Part shown: one piece after another, positions 53,458 to 62,092 of the stretch | Position numbering within the stretch: position 1 is the first letter of the stretch | Layout of the letters: each line of letters starts with the position of its first letter | Source of the DNA: Bradyrhizobium sp. CSA112 | Lineage (GTDB): Bacteria > Pseudomonadota > Alphaproteobacteria > Rhizobiales > Xanthobacteraceae | Length of the DNA: 64,000 nucleotides | Reading direction: 5' to 3' | Assembly (NCBI RefSeq): GCF_029051645.1 | Contig: NZ_JAACFS010000025.1 | Span: forward strand, 1-64,000 | Notes under the pieces: generated by a model | The model's database searches: none | The model's input: only the letters and a program-made list of their open reading frames with translations | Told to the model about the DNA's origin: nothing | Translations under genes and position numbers: made by a program

Positions 53458-53566
53458 GTGTCATTCCGAGATGGTGCGTTAGCACCAGACCCGGAATCTC
53501 GAGATTCTCAGGGGCGCAAGGGCGCCCCGTAGTTCGTCCTTCGGACGCCCCGGAATGACGGATTCC
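53458..53566. repeat. Dispersed palindromic repeat after the GST gene
   Basis: gtcattccgagatggtgcgt at the left, gaatctcgagattc in the middle, and cgccccggaatgacg at the right. Same family as 38296-38386. Confidence 0.7.
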
Positions 53567-53643
53567 GCCGTAGTCAGTCCCTAAATTTCCGCTATGGTTG
53601 ACCCCGTCGCAGCGGCCAGAGAGCCGCGCGAGGAGGACGCGCC

Positions 53644-54465
53644 ATGGACGATACCGGCCACAAATCCGGCCATCTGATGCTGATCACCCCGGAACGCGTG
53701 TTCTACGCCGGCCTGCTCGGCCGGCCCCGGCAACGCTGCTCGGGCGGGTTCAACATCTATGTCGCACTCGAAGGCGGTCTCTGGCTCACTACCGCCGATG
53801 GCCAGGAAACCCACGGCGAAATGATCGCCCTGTTGCCGAACATCAGGCACACCATCGCCAGCGATTATCGTTCGGTGCTCAGCGTCGTGATCGAGCCGGA
53901 GAGCGTTCGCCCGGGCGTGCTCGAGGATCTCGCCAGGCGCCTCGCGGGACCTGAAGGTGCGGCGTTTACCAGTCGCATTCGCGCCGCCTATAACGAACTG
54001 CGTGAGCATCACGCCGGCAATGATTTCTCCAGTGCCGAATTCGATTCTCTATGTCTTGGCGAGGCCTTGCCGCAGCGCGAACTCGATCCCCGCGTGGCGG
54101 GTGCGATCGTGCAGATCGGAAGGTTCTCCGGCGAGCCGGTGACGGCGGCGAGCTGCGCCGCGGAGGCGGGATTGTCGCCGTCGCGCTTCCTGCACCTGTT
54201 CAAGGAAGAGACCGGAATATCATTCCGTTCGTTCCGCGCCTGGAAGCGCGCGCGGCATCTGCTGCACTTCGCCAACCAGGACATTAACCTTGCGCATCTC
54301 GCGCAGGATATCGGCTATCCCGACTCCACGCATTTCAGCCATTCGATCCGTCGCTTCTATGGCTTGAAGCCGCGCGCGATCTTTTCAGGTTCGCGCGATC
54401 TGGCGATCTATAGCCACCGCCGTGCCGCCGCCGACAATAGCGGGTGGACGCAAGAAGCCGGCTGA
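53644..54465 (+). CDS. AraC-family transcriptional regulator
   Basis: A 273-aa protein. The C-terminal ~100 residues carry the double HTH of AraC/XylS: EAGLSPSRFLHLFKEETGIS and AQDIGYPDSTHFSHSIRRFY. The N-terminal ~150 residues form a cupin-like sensing region (GGFNIYVALEGGLWLTTADG). The ATG at 53644 follows gaggaggacgcgcc. It is placed between catabolic genes of the same strand and may control the cluster. The effector is unknown. Confidence 0.9.
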   Translation: MDDTGHKSGHLMLITPERVFYAGLLGRPRQRCSGGFNIYVALEGGLWLTTADGQETHGEMIALLPNIRHTIASDYRSVLSVVIEPESVRPGVLEDLARRLAGPEGAAFTSRIRAAYNELREHHAGNDFSSAEFDSLCLGEALPQRELDPRVAGAIVQIGRFSGEPVTAASCAAEAGLSPSRFLHLFKEETGISFRSFRAWKRARHLLHFANQDINLAHLAQDIGYPDSTHFSHSIRRFYGLKPRAIFSGSRDLAIYSHRRAAADNSGWTQEAG

Positions 54466-54531
54466 TGCGGGACGCATGATCGCGCTGGGTATTTTCGCGA
54501 TCCCTCGCGTCCCGCTTTCGAAGGTTGATCC

Positions 54532-55398
54532 ATGGGCGACAAGGCCGTCATCACCTGCGCGCTGAACGGCGTGCTGACCGATCCGAAGCAGCACAACGTG
54601 CCTGTGACGCCGGAGCAGATGGCGCGCGAGGCCAAGGCCGCGTTCAATGCCGGCGCCAGCATCATGCACGTCCATCTGCGCCAGCAGGAGCCGAACAAGG
54701 GCCACCTGCCGTCCTGGGACGTCAACATCAGCAAGGAGATTCAGCAGGCGATCCGCGAAGCCTGTCCCGGCATCATCATCAATCACACCACGGGCACGTC
54801 GGGTCCGAAATATCAGGGCGCGCTCGACTGCGTGCGCGAGACGAAGCCGGAGATCGCGGCCTGCAACGCCGGCTCGCTGAACTATCTCAAGGTAAAGTCC
54901 GACAACACTTGGGCCTGGCCGCCGATGATGTTCGATAATGCGGTCGAGAAGATACAGGACTATCTCGACGTGATGAAGGACGCGGGCACGATTCCGGAGT
55001 TCGAATGTTTCGACGTCGGCATCGTGCGCTGCGTCGGCATGTACCGGCAGACCGGAATGTATTCCGGACCGCTGGAGTATAATTTCGTGATGGGCGTCGC
55101 CTCCGGCATGCCGGCCGATCCGGAACTGTTGCCGATTCTGTTGAAGCTGAAACTGCCGGAAGCGCATTGGCAGGTCACCGCGATCGGCCGCGCCGAAATC
55201 TGGCCGCTGCACCAGCGCTGCGCCGACCTCGGCGGCCACCTGCGTACTGGCCTCGAGGACACGTTCTATCTGGCTGATGGCACGAAGGTGACTTCGAACG
55301 GCCAGTTGATTGAAGCCATTGCCGCCTGCGCGCGGCGAGCGGGCCGCGAAATCGCAAGCCCCGCCGAAGCGCGGCAGATATTTGGGACAAGGCATTGA
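54532..55398 (+). CDS. 3-keto-5-aminohexanoate cleavage-type enzyme (BKACE, DUF849)
   Basis: A 288-aa zinc enzyme of the BKACE family, which splits a beta-keto acid using acetyl-CoA to give acetoacetate and a new acyl-CoA (Kce is the type member). The zinc ligands His46 and His48 are in ASIMHVHLR, and a conserved Glu is in TGLEDTFY near residue 241. The TIM-barrel pattern (INHTTGTSG, PEIAACNAGS) is intact. Family members differ widely in substrate, so the reaction here is not known. It lies between the AraC regulator and the carboxylase genes. Confidence 0.9.
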   Translation: MGDKAVITCALNGVLTDPKQHNVPVTPEQMAREAKAAFNAGASIMHVHLRQQEPNKGHLPSWDVNISKEIQQAIREACPGIIINHTTGTSGPKYQGALDCVRETKPEIAACNAGSLNYLKVKSDNTWAWPPMMFDNAVEKIQDYLDVMKDAGTIPEFECFDVGIVRCVGMYRQTGMYSGPLEYNFVMGVASGMPADPELLPILLKLKLPEAHWQVTAIGRAEIWPLHQRCADLGGHLRTGLEDTFYLADGTKVTSNGQLIEAIAACARRAGREIASPAEARQIFGTRH

Positions 55399-55401
55399 AG
55401 C

Positions 55402-55478
55402 TGTCATTCCGGGGCGCGAAGCGAACCCGGAATCTCGAGATTCCGGGTTCGATGCTGCGCATCGCCCCGGAATGACGG
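55402..55478. repeat. Dispersed palindromic repeat upstream of the carboxylase genes
   Basis: gtcattccggggcgcgaagc at the left, cggaatctcgagattccg in the middle and catcgccccggaatgacg at the right. Same family as 38296-38386; it is nearest in sequence to that copy. Confidence 0.7.
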
Positions 55479-55492
55479 AGTGAATTTAGTTT

Positions 55493-57109
55493 ATGGCTGT
55501 AATCGAATCGACCATCGTTCCCTCCAGCGCTGCCTTCAAGGTCAACCGCGACGGCATGCTGGCGCTGATCACACGTCTGCGCGTCCTTGAAGATCGCACA
55601 CGCGCCGCATCGGCCGCGGCCAAGGACCGTTTTCACAAGCGCGGGCAGTTGCTGCCGCGCGAGCGCGTGGCGCTGGTGCTCGATCCCGGCGCGCCCTTCA
55701 TCGAGCTATCGACGCTCGCGGGCTACATGTTCGACGTGCCGGATGCGGAGAAGAGCGTGCCTGGCGGCGGCGTGATCGCGGGCATCGGCTTCGTTGCCGG
55801 CATCCGCTGCATGGTCAGCGCCAATGATTCCGGCATCGACGCCGGCGCGCTGCAGCCGTTCGGCCTCGACAAGACGTTGCGGGTGCAGGAACTCGCGCTG
55901 GAAAACAAGCTGCCTTATGTGCAACTGGTCGAAAGCGCCGGCGCCAATCTTTTGCGCTACCGCGTCGAGGACTTCATCCGCGGCGGCAACATCTTTCGAA
56001 ACCTGGCGCGGCTGTCAGCGGCCGGGCTGCCCGTCGTCACGGTGACGCATGGATCGTCGACGGCAGGCGGCGCCTACCAGACCGGACTCTCCGATTACAT
56101 CGTGATGGTCCGCGGCCGTACCCGCGCGTTCCTGGCCGGCCCGCCGCTCCTGAAGGCGGCGACAGGCGAGATTGCGACGGAGGAGGAACTCGGCGGCGCC
56201 GAGATGCATACCTCCATTTCAGGCCTCGGCGATTATTTGGCCGAAGACGATCGCGACGCGCTGCGCATCGCTCGCGACATCATGGCCAATCTCGAATGGG
56301 ATCGACCAAAGGCTGCGGCCGAGTCCTTCAAGCCGCCGCGCTATGACGCCGAGGAACTGCTCGGCATCATGCCGATGGACCACAAGCGTCCCGTCGACAT
56401 GCGCCAGGCCATCGCGCGCTTTGTCGACGATTCCGACTTCACCGAGTTCGGCGCGAATTACGGTCCCGCAACCGTGTGCGGTCATGCCCGCATCGAAGGG
56501 CAGGCGATCGGCATCATCACCAACAACGGCCCGCTCGATGTGCCCGGCGCCAACAAGGCGACGCACTTCATCCAGGCCTGCTGCCAGTCGCGAACGCCGC
56601 TGCTCTACATGAACAACACCACGGGCTATATGGTCGGGAAAGCTTACGAGGAAGCCGGCATGATCAAGCACGGCTCCAAGATGATCCAGGCGGTGACGTC
56701 GGCGACCGTGCCGCAGATTACGATCTATTGCGGGGCGTCGTTCGGCGCCGGTAACTACGGCATGTGCGGACGCGGCTTCCATCCGCGCTTCTGCTTCTCC
56801 TGGCCGAACGCCAAGACCGCCGTGATGGGCGGCGAGCAGGCGGCGGAAACCATGGCGATCGTGACCGAGGCCGCCGCTGCGCGGCGCGGCAAGCCGATCG
56901 AGAAGGAAAAGCTCGACGCCATGAAGGCGCAGATCACCGGCGTGTTCGATAGCCAGATGGATGTGTTCTCGACCAGCGCACGCGTGCTCGACGACGGCGT
57001 GATCGATCCACGCGACACCCGCAGCGTGCTTTCCGAGGTGCTGGCAATCTGCCGCGAGGCCGAGGCCCGCACGCCCCAGCGCATGCAATTCTCGGTCGCC
57101 CGGCCATGA
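55493..57109 (+). CDS. Acyl-CoA carboxylase, carboxyltransferase (beta) subunit
   Basis: A 538-aa carboxyltransferase that moves CO2 from carboxybiotin to an acyl-CoA. Length and segments are those of methylcrotonyl-/geranyl-CoA-type beta subunits: GGGVIAGIGFVAGIRCMV, ATHGSSTAGGAYQTGLSDYI-like VTHGSSTAGGAYQTGLSDYI (oxyanion loop), and GASFGAGNYGMCGRGFHPRF in the C-terminal half. The alpha subunit gene starts four bases before its stop (ATGA). No enoyl-CoA hydratase or HMG-CoA lyase gene is in the cluster, so leucine catabolism is not assured, and the substrate is left open. Confidence 0.93.
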   Translation: MAVIESTIVPSSAAFKVNRDGMLALITRLRVLEDRTRAASAAAKDRFHKRGQLLPRERVALVLDPGAPFIELSTLAGYMFDVPDAEKSVPGGGVIAGIGFVAGIRCMVSANDSGIDAGALQPFGLDKTLRVQELALENKLPYVQLVESAGANLLRYRVEDFIRGGNIFRNLARLSAAGLPVVTVTHGSSTAGGAYQTGLSDYIVMVRGRTRAFLAGPPLLKAATGEIATEEELGGAEMHTSISGLGDYLAEDDRDALRIARDIMANLEWDRPKAAAESFKPPRYDAEELLGIMPMDHKRPVDMRQAIARFVDDSDFTEFGANYGPATVCGHARIEGQAIGIITNNGPLDVPGANKATHFIQACCQSRTPLLYMNNTTGYMVGKAYEEAGMIKHGSKMIQAVTSATVPQITIYCGASFGAGNYGMCGRGFHPRFCFSWPNAKTAVMGGEQAAETMAIVTEAAAARRGKPIEKEKLDAMKAQITGVFDSQMDVFSTSARVLDDGVIDPRDTRSVLSEVLAICREAEARTPQRMQFSVARP

Positions 57110-59085
57110 GCAGTGCGCCAGTGAAGCGGACGCCGTACTTCAAGATCCTGGTCGCCAACCGCGGCGAGATCGCGCTGCGGATCATGCGCACCGCGCGCCG
57201 GCTCGGCTATGGCGTGGTGGCCGTCTATTCCGACGCCGACCGCGACGCGCTGCATGTCCGTGAAGCCGATCAGGCCGTGCGGATCGGGGAGGCGCTGCCG
57301 GCGCAATCGTACTTGCGGATCGATGCGATCATCGGCGCTGCCAAAGCCAGCGGCGCCGGCGCGGTGCATCCGGGCTATGGCTTCCTCGCCGAGAACGAGG
57401 ATTTCGCGCAAGGCTGCCGTGATGCCGGACTGGTTTTCATCGGTCCGTCGCCGGAAGCGATCCGGGCGATGGGCAACAAGGCCGGTGCCAAGGACATCAT
57501 GCAGAAGGCGGGCGTACCTGTCGTGCCCGGCTACCAGGGTGCGGATCAGAGCGATGCCGTGATGTTGGCGGAGGCCAGGAAGATCGGCTTCCCTGTCATG
57601 ATCAAGGCGGTTGCGGGCGGCGGCGGGCGCGGCATGCGGCTGGTCGCGGATGCCGCGGCATTTTCGGATGCGCTGCGCAGCGCAAGGTCCGAGGCGCAGG
57701 GCGCGTTCGGCGATCCTACCGTGATCCTCGAACGCGCGATCGTCGATCCCCGCCACATCGAAATCCAGGTGTTCGGCGATCGCTACGGCAACGCCATTCA
57801 TCTCGGCGAGCGCGATTGCTCCGTGCAGCGCCGGCACCAGAAGCTGATCGAGGAAGCGCCTTCGCCGAAGGTGACGCCGGAGTTGCGGGCGCGGATGGGC
57901 GCGGTCGCGGTCGCTGCGGTCAAGTCGATCGGCTATGAGGGCGCCGGCACGCTGGAGTTTTTGCTCGACGAGGGCGGCGAGTTCTATTTCATGGAAATGA
58001 ACACGCGGCTGCAGGTCGAGCATCCCGTCACCGAGGCGATCACTGGGCTGGACCTGGTCGAACTGCAGTTGCGCATCGCGGCGGGTGAGCCGCTTGGATT
58101 AAGACAGGACGACGTCAAATTCTCCGGCCACGCCATCGAGGTGCGGCTGTGTTCCGAGGATGCCGACCATGATTTCATGCCGCAGTCGGGTCGGATGGCG
58201 CTGTGGCAGATGCCGGACGGCGTCCGCGTCGAGCACGCGCTGCAGTCCGGTTCCGAGATTCCGCCATTCTACGATTCGATGATCGCCAAGATCATCAGCC
58301 ATGGCGCCGACCGCAACGAGGCGCGGGGCCGGCTGATCTGTGGGCTGGAGCAGGTGGCTGCGTTCGGTGTCACCACCAATCAGGGATTTCTGATCTCCTG
58401 CCTGCGCCATCCCGGCTTTGCCAAGGGCGAGGCGACCACGGCCTTTATCGGCAATCATCGCGACGAATTGCTGGCGCCCCGCGCGGACGGCAAGGCGAAA
58501 GCTGCGCTGGCGGCGCTACTTCTGTACGTCACCAATCCACATGCGCCGCCGTGGCGCGGCGGACGCAGTCTGGCAGCGACGTTTCCGCTGACGACGCGGA
58601 TCGATCTCGGTCACGGTGTTCATGAGGTGGATATCCTGCGTGAACGCGACGGTGGCTATGTCGCGAGCCTCGAGGGTGGCGAGCATCGTTTCGGCATCGA
58701 TGAGCTTGGCCGTGATACGATCCGCTTCCGCACCGACGGCGTGATGGCTTCGGCAAAATTCCTGCGCGATGGCGACCGGCTGTATATCCTGCATCGCGGC
58801 GCCACGATTGCCGTCCGCGACCTGACGCTGGCAGCACCGGTTTCAGCCGCGGCGGCTGGCGGCGACGGCAAGGTGCGCGCGGCAATGAACGGCCGGGTGG
58901 TGGCGGTGTTGGTCAAGCCGGGTGAGCAGGTTGCGCCCGGTCAGCCGGTGATGACGCTGGAAGCGATGAAGATGGAGCACGTGCATACGGCAGGTGTCGC
59001 CGGCACGGTGTCGGCCATCGATGTCGCCGAGGGTGAGCAGGTGACGACAGGCAGGATCGTGGTGGAGATTGCGGCCGGCGCTTAG
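57106..59085 (+). CDS. Acyl-CoA carboxylase, biotin carboxylase/biotin carrier (alpha) subunit
   Basis: A 659-aa protein that carboxylates biotin with ATP and bicarbonate. The N-terminal biotin carboxylase domain has ILVANRGEIALRIMRTARRL, VHPGYGFLAENEDFA, the glycine-rich ATP loop KAVAGGGGRGMRLV, and FMEMNTRLQVEHPVTE. A linker domain of about 120 residues follows, then a C-terminal biotinyl domain with EAMKMEH (biotinylated Lys622). It overlaps the beta-subunit gene by four bases, so they are translationally coupled and form one holoenzyme. It is the last gene of the forward cluster. Confidence 0.95.
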   Translation: MSSAPVKRTPYFKILVANRGEIALRIMRTARRLGYGVVAVYSDADRDALHVREADQAVRIGEALPAQSYLRIDAIIGAAKASGAGAVHPGYGFLAENEDFAQGCRDAGLVFIGPSPEAIRAMGNKAGAKDIMQKAGVPVVPGYQGADQSDAVMLAEARKIGFPVMIKAVAGGGGRGMRLVADAAAFSDALRSARSEAQGAFGDPTVILERAIVDPRHIEIQVFGDRYGNAIHLGERDCSVQRRHQKLIEEAPSPKVTPELRARMGAVAVAAVKSIGYEGAGTLEFLLDEGGEFYFMEMNTRLQVEHPVTEAITGLDLVELQLRIAAGEPLGLRQDDVKFSGHAIEVRLCSEDADHDFMPQSGRMALWQMPDGVRVEHALQSGSEIPPFYDSMIAKIISHGADRNEARGRLICGLEQVAAFGVTTNQGFLISCLRHPGFAKGEATTAFIGNHRDELLAPRADGKAKAALAALLLYVTNPHAPPWRGGRSLAATFPLTTRIDLGHGVHEVDILRERDGGYVASLEGGEHRFGIDELGRDTIRFRTDGVMASAKFLRDGDRLYILHRGATIAVRDLTLAAPVSAAAAGGDGKVRAAMNGRVVAVLVKPGEQVAPGQPVMTLEAMKMEHVHTAGVAGTVSAIDVAEGEQVTTGRIVVEIAAGA

Positions 59086-59086
59086 G

Positions 59087-59178
59087 TTTGTAGGGTGGGC
59101 AAAGGAGCGTAGCGACGTGCCCACCATTTTTTGCTGTGCGTGAAATGGTGGGCACGCTTCGCTTTGCCCACCCTACAA
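59087..59178. repeat. Large inverted repeat between convergent operons
   Basis: The left arm ttgtagggtgggcaaagg then gtgcccaccattt pairs with aaatggtgggcacgc then tttgcccaccctacaa. It lies between the carboxylase stop and the transporter stop, so it may terminate both operons as a stable stem. Confidence 0.75.
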
Positions 59179-59181
59179 ATC

Positions 59182-60174
59182 TTACTCCGCCCGTCCCGTC
59201 CCGTCATTCAGCCAGCACGCCACCTGATGTCCTTCGCCGGCTTCCACCAGCGCCGGCCGCTCCAGCTTGCAGCGGTCCATCGCGTAGCGGCAGCGGGTGT
59301 GGAAGGCGCAGCCGGACGGCGGGTTGATCGGACTTGGGACGTCGCCGTCGACCATGGGCGCAAGGCGCTTTGCCTTGGGATCGGCGATCGGGACTGAGGC
59401 CAACAGCGCCTGCGTGTAGGGATGACGCGGGTTCGCAAACAATTCCGTCTTGTCGGCGATCTCGACAATGCGCCCGAGATACATCACGGCGACGCGGTGG
59501 CTGATATGAGCGACCACAGCGAGATCGTGGGCGATGAACAAATACGAAAAATCGTTCTTGCGCTGCAGGTCGATCAAGAGGTTGATCACCTGCGCCTGGA
59601 TCGAGACGTCGAGCGCGGAGACCGGCTCGTCGCACACGATCAGGCTGGGCCCGAGCGACAGCGCGCGCGCAATGCAGATGCGCTGCCGCTGCCCGCCCGA
59701 AAATTGATGCGGATAATTCTTCATCTGGTCGGCCCGCAATCCGACTTGCGCGAACAGTTCGGCGACCCGCTCCTGTTGCGCACGCCCGGTGGCCAGTCCA
59801 TGTACGCCGAGCGGTTCGCCGACGATGTCGCCGGCAGTCATGCGCGGGTTGAGCGAGGCGAACGGATCCTGAAACACGATCTGCATCGAGCGCCGATGTG
59901 GCCGCATCTCGGCTTTGCTGAGGCCGGTAATGTCAGTGCCGTTGAGCTTGATGGCGCCACTGGACGGCTCCACCAGCCGCAGCACGCTGCGCGCGACCGT
60001 TGATTTGCCGCAGCCGGATTCGCCGACCAGCCCGAGCGTCTCGCCCTTGCCAACGGAGAAGCTGACGCCGTCGACGGCATGCACCGTGCCGACGCGACGG
60101 CGCAAAATGCCGCCGCGCACGGCGTAATGCTTGACGAGATCGGTGACCTCCAGCAGGGGGCGTTGATCGGTCAT
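59182..60174 (-). CDS. Oligo/dipeptide ABC transporter ATP-binding protein (OppF/DppF type)
   Basis: A 330-aa ATPase from ATG 60174, which overlaps the previous stop by four bases. Walker A GESGCGKST (51-59), Q-loop FQDPFASLNPRM, signature FSGGQRQRI and Walker B LIVCDEPVSALD are intact. The C-terminal oligopeptide-transport extension ends in a cysteine pattern (CAFHTRCRYAMDRC and ACW), as in Opp/Dpp ATPases that may bind an iron-sulfur cluster. It is the last gene of the transporter operon. Confidence 0.93.
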   Translation of the reverse strand: MTDQRPLLEVTDLVKHYAVRGGILRRRVGTVHAVDGVSFSVGKGETLGLVGESGCGKSTVARSVLRLVEPSSGAIKLNGTDITGLSKAEMRPHRRSMQIVFQDPFASLNPRMTAGDIVGEPLGVHGLATGRAQQERVAELFAQVGLRADQMKNYPHQFSGGQRQRICIARALSLGPSLIVCDEPVSALDVSIQAQVINLLIDLQRKNDFSYLFIAHDLAVVAHISHRVAVMYLGRIVEIADKTELFANPRHPYTQALLASVPIADPKAKRLAPMVDGDVPSPINPPSGCAFHTRCRYAMDRCKLERPALVEAGEGHQVACWLNDGTGRAE

Positions 60175-61184
60175 GGCGCGCCTACCATTTCCGTCGCGCG
60201 CCAGCACGCCGCAAAGTGATCGCTGCCTGTCTCCTGCAGCGGCGGGTATTCGGCGCGGCAGCGGTCCACGGCAAGGCTGCAGCGCGGCGCAAAGGCGCAG
60301 CCCGGCGGCAGGTTCGTCAGGGACGGCACCATGCCGGGAATTTCGGTCAGCCGCGCATCGGTCTTCGCGCCGAACGAAATCACCGCCGGCATCGAGGCCA
60401 TCAGCCCACGCGTATAGGGATGCCTCGGATTCTCGAACAGGTCCTCGACAGTCGCTTCCTCGACCTTCTTGCCGGCATACATGACAATGACGCGCTGGGC
60501 GGTCTGCGCCACGACGCCGAGATCATGCGTAATCAGAATCAGGCCGGTGCCGAGCGTCTTCTGCAGGTCGACGATCAGCGCCAGGATCTGCGCCTGGATC
60601 GTCACGTCGAGCGCGGTGGTCGGCTCGTCCGCGATCAACAGCGCCGGACGGCACGCCAAGGCCATCGCGATCATCGCACGCTGCCGCATCCCGCCGGAGA
60701 GCTGATGCGGATATTCCAGCGCGCGACGTTCCGGCTCGGGGATGCGCACGAGACGCAGCATCTCGACCGCCTTCGCCCACGTCTCTTTGGACGTCATTTC
60801 CCGGTGCAGGCGGAGCACTTCGGTGATCTGGTCGCCGATCCGCATTACGGGATTGAGCGAGGTCATCGGCTCCTGAAAAATCATCGAGATCCGGTTGCCG
60901 CGGATGTTGCGCATCTCGGCCTCGTCGAGGCCGAGCAGATCGGTCCCTTCCAGCGTCACCGAGCCGCCGACCACCCGGCCTGGCGGGTCCGGCACCAGCC
61001 GCATCACCGACAGCGCGGTCACGCTCTTGCCGCAGCCGGATTCGCCGACGATCGCCAGCGTCTCGCCGCGGCGGACGCTGAACGACAGGTCGTCGACCGC
61101 CCGGAACAGTCCGGAATTGGTGAAGAACACCGTCTGCAGGTTCTTTACCTCGAGAACCGTGTCTTCCGCTCGTGCCTCGGTCAT
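60171..61184 (-). CDS. Oligo/dipeptide ABC transporter ATP-binding protein (OppD/DppD type)
   Basis: A 337-aa ATPase. Walker A GESGCGKSV, FQEPMTSLNPVM, signature LSGGMRQRAM and Walker B LLIADEPTTALD are intact; GMRQR is the usual OppD form against GQRQR in OppF. The C-terminal extension has CAFAPRCSLAVDRC. The start overlaps the last base of the permease gene's stop, and the end overlaps the next ATPase by four bases, so the operon is tightly coupled. Confidence 0.93.
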   Translation of the reverse strand: MTEARAEDTVLEVKNLQTVFFTNSGLFRAVDDLSFSVRRGETLAIVGESGCGKSVTALSVMRLVPDPPGRVVGGSVTLEGTDLLGLDEAEMRNIRGNRISMIFQEPMTSLNPVMRIGDQITEVLRLHREMTSKETWAKAVEMLRLVRIPEPERRALEYPHQLSGGMRQRAMIAMALACRPALLIADEPTTALDVTIQAQILALIVDLQKTLGTGLILITHDLGVVAQTAQRVIVMYAGKKVEEATVEDLFENPRHPYTRGLMASMPAVISFGAKTDARLTEIPGMVPSLTNLPPGCAFAPRCSLAVDRCRAEYPPLQETGSDHFAACWRATEMVGAP

Positions 61185-62092
61185 CAGCCGCGCTGCCTCG
61201 GGTCGAGGATGTCACGGAGCGCATCGCCGAACAGATTGGTGCCGAATACCGCAAGGCTGATGGCGACGCCGGGGAAGATCACCAGCCACGGCGCGGTGCG
61301 AACATACTCCGCCGCCGATTCCGAGAGCATGCGCCCCCAGGACGGATAGGGCTCGGGAATGCCGAGGCCGAGAAACGACAGCGAGGCTTCGGTGAGGATG
61401 GTGGAGCCGAGCTGCGCGGTTGCCAGCACGATCAGGGGCGCCAGCGTGTTGGGCAGCACGTGGCGGAGCGCGATGCGCATTTCGCTCATGCCGATCGATT
61501 TGGCGGCTTCGACGAACGGCAGTTCGCGCAGCGCCAGCGTATTGGCGCGGATGACGCGGGCAACCGTCGGGATCAGCGGGATCGCAATGGCGATGATCAC
61601 GTTCGGCAGCGAGGGGCCAAGCGCTGCCGTCATCACCAGCGCCAGCACCAGCAAGGGCAGGGCCTGCAGAATGTCGGTGACGCGCTGGAACAGGAGGTCG
61701 ACCCAGCCGGACAGATAGCCCGATGCGAGGCCGACAATGACGCCGATCGAAGATCCCAGCGCGGTGGCGCCGATGCCGACGGCGAGCGATACGCGCGCGC
61801 CGTGCACGATCCGGCTCCAGACGTCGCGGCCGAATGAATCGGTCCCCATCCAGTGCGCCGCGCTCGGTGCGGCCAGCCGTTGCGCGGAATCGACGCTGAG
61901 CGGATCGTAGCGGCAGATCAGGTCGGCCGAGATCGCCATCCAGACGAACAGCACCATGATGACGAGGCCGACCGTACCGAGCAGATAACGCTGTGCGAGA
62001 AACAGCAGGCGGCGCCAGCCATGCGTCGAATGGGCACCGGCTCGTCTTAACTCGCTATCGAAGTTGATCGTGGTCAAGCGGCTAGTCCCCAT
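61184..62092 (-). CDS. Oligo/dipeptide ABC transporter permease (OppC/DppC type)
   Basis: Predicted 302 aa from ATG 62092; the frame is open to 62164. It overlaps the OppB-type gene by 11 bases. One N-terminal segment (LGTVGLVIMVLFVWMAISAD) precedes a periplasmic loop (HWMGTDSFGRDVWSRIVHG) that is diagnostic of OppC/DppC. Five more segments include the EAA loop EAAKSIGMSEMRIALRHVLP that contacts the ATPase. The C-terminus LFGDALRDILDPRQRG is typical. Confidence 0.92.
   Translation of the reverse strand: MGTSRLTTINFDSELRRAGAHSTHGWRRLLFLAQRYLLGTVGLVIMVLFVWMAISADLICRYDPLSVDSAQRLAAPSAAHWMGTDSFGRDVWSRIVHGARVSLAVGIGATALGSSIGVIVGLASGYLSGWVDLLFQRVTDILQALPLLVLALVMTAALGPSLPNVIIAIAIPLIPTVARVIRANTLALRELPFVEAAKSIGMSEMRIALRHVLPNTLAPLIVLATAQLGSTILTEASLSFLGLGIPEPYPSWGRMLSESAAEYVRTAPWLVIFPGVAISLAVFGTNLFGDALRDILDPRQRG

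Noticed and set aside
56219..57088. Long reverse frame antisense to the carboxyltransferase gene
   Set aside because: Codon shadow of a highly conserved forward gene; similar reverse frames lie under most genes in this GC-rich window.
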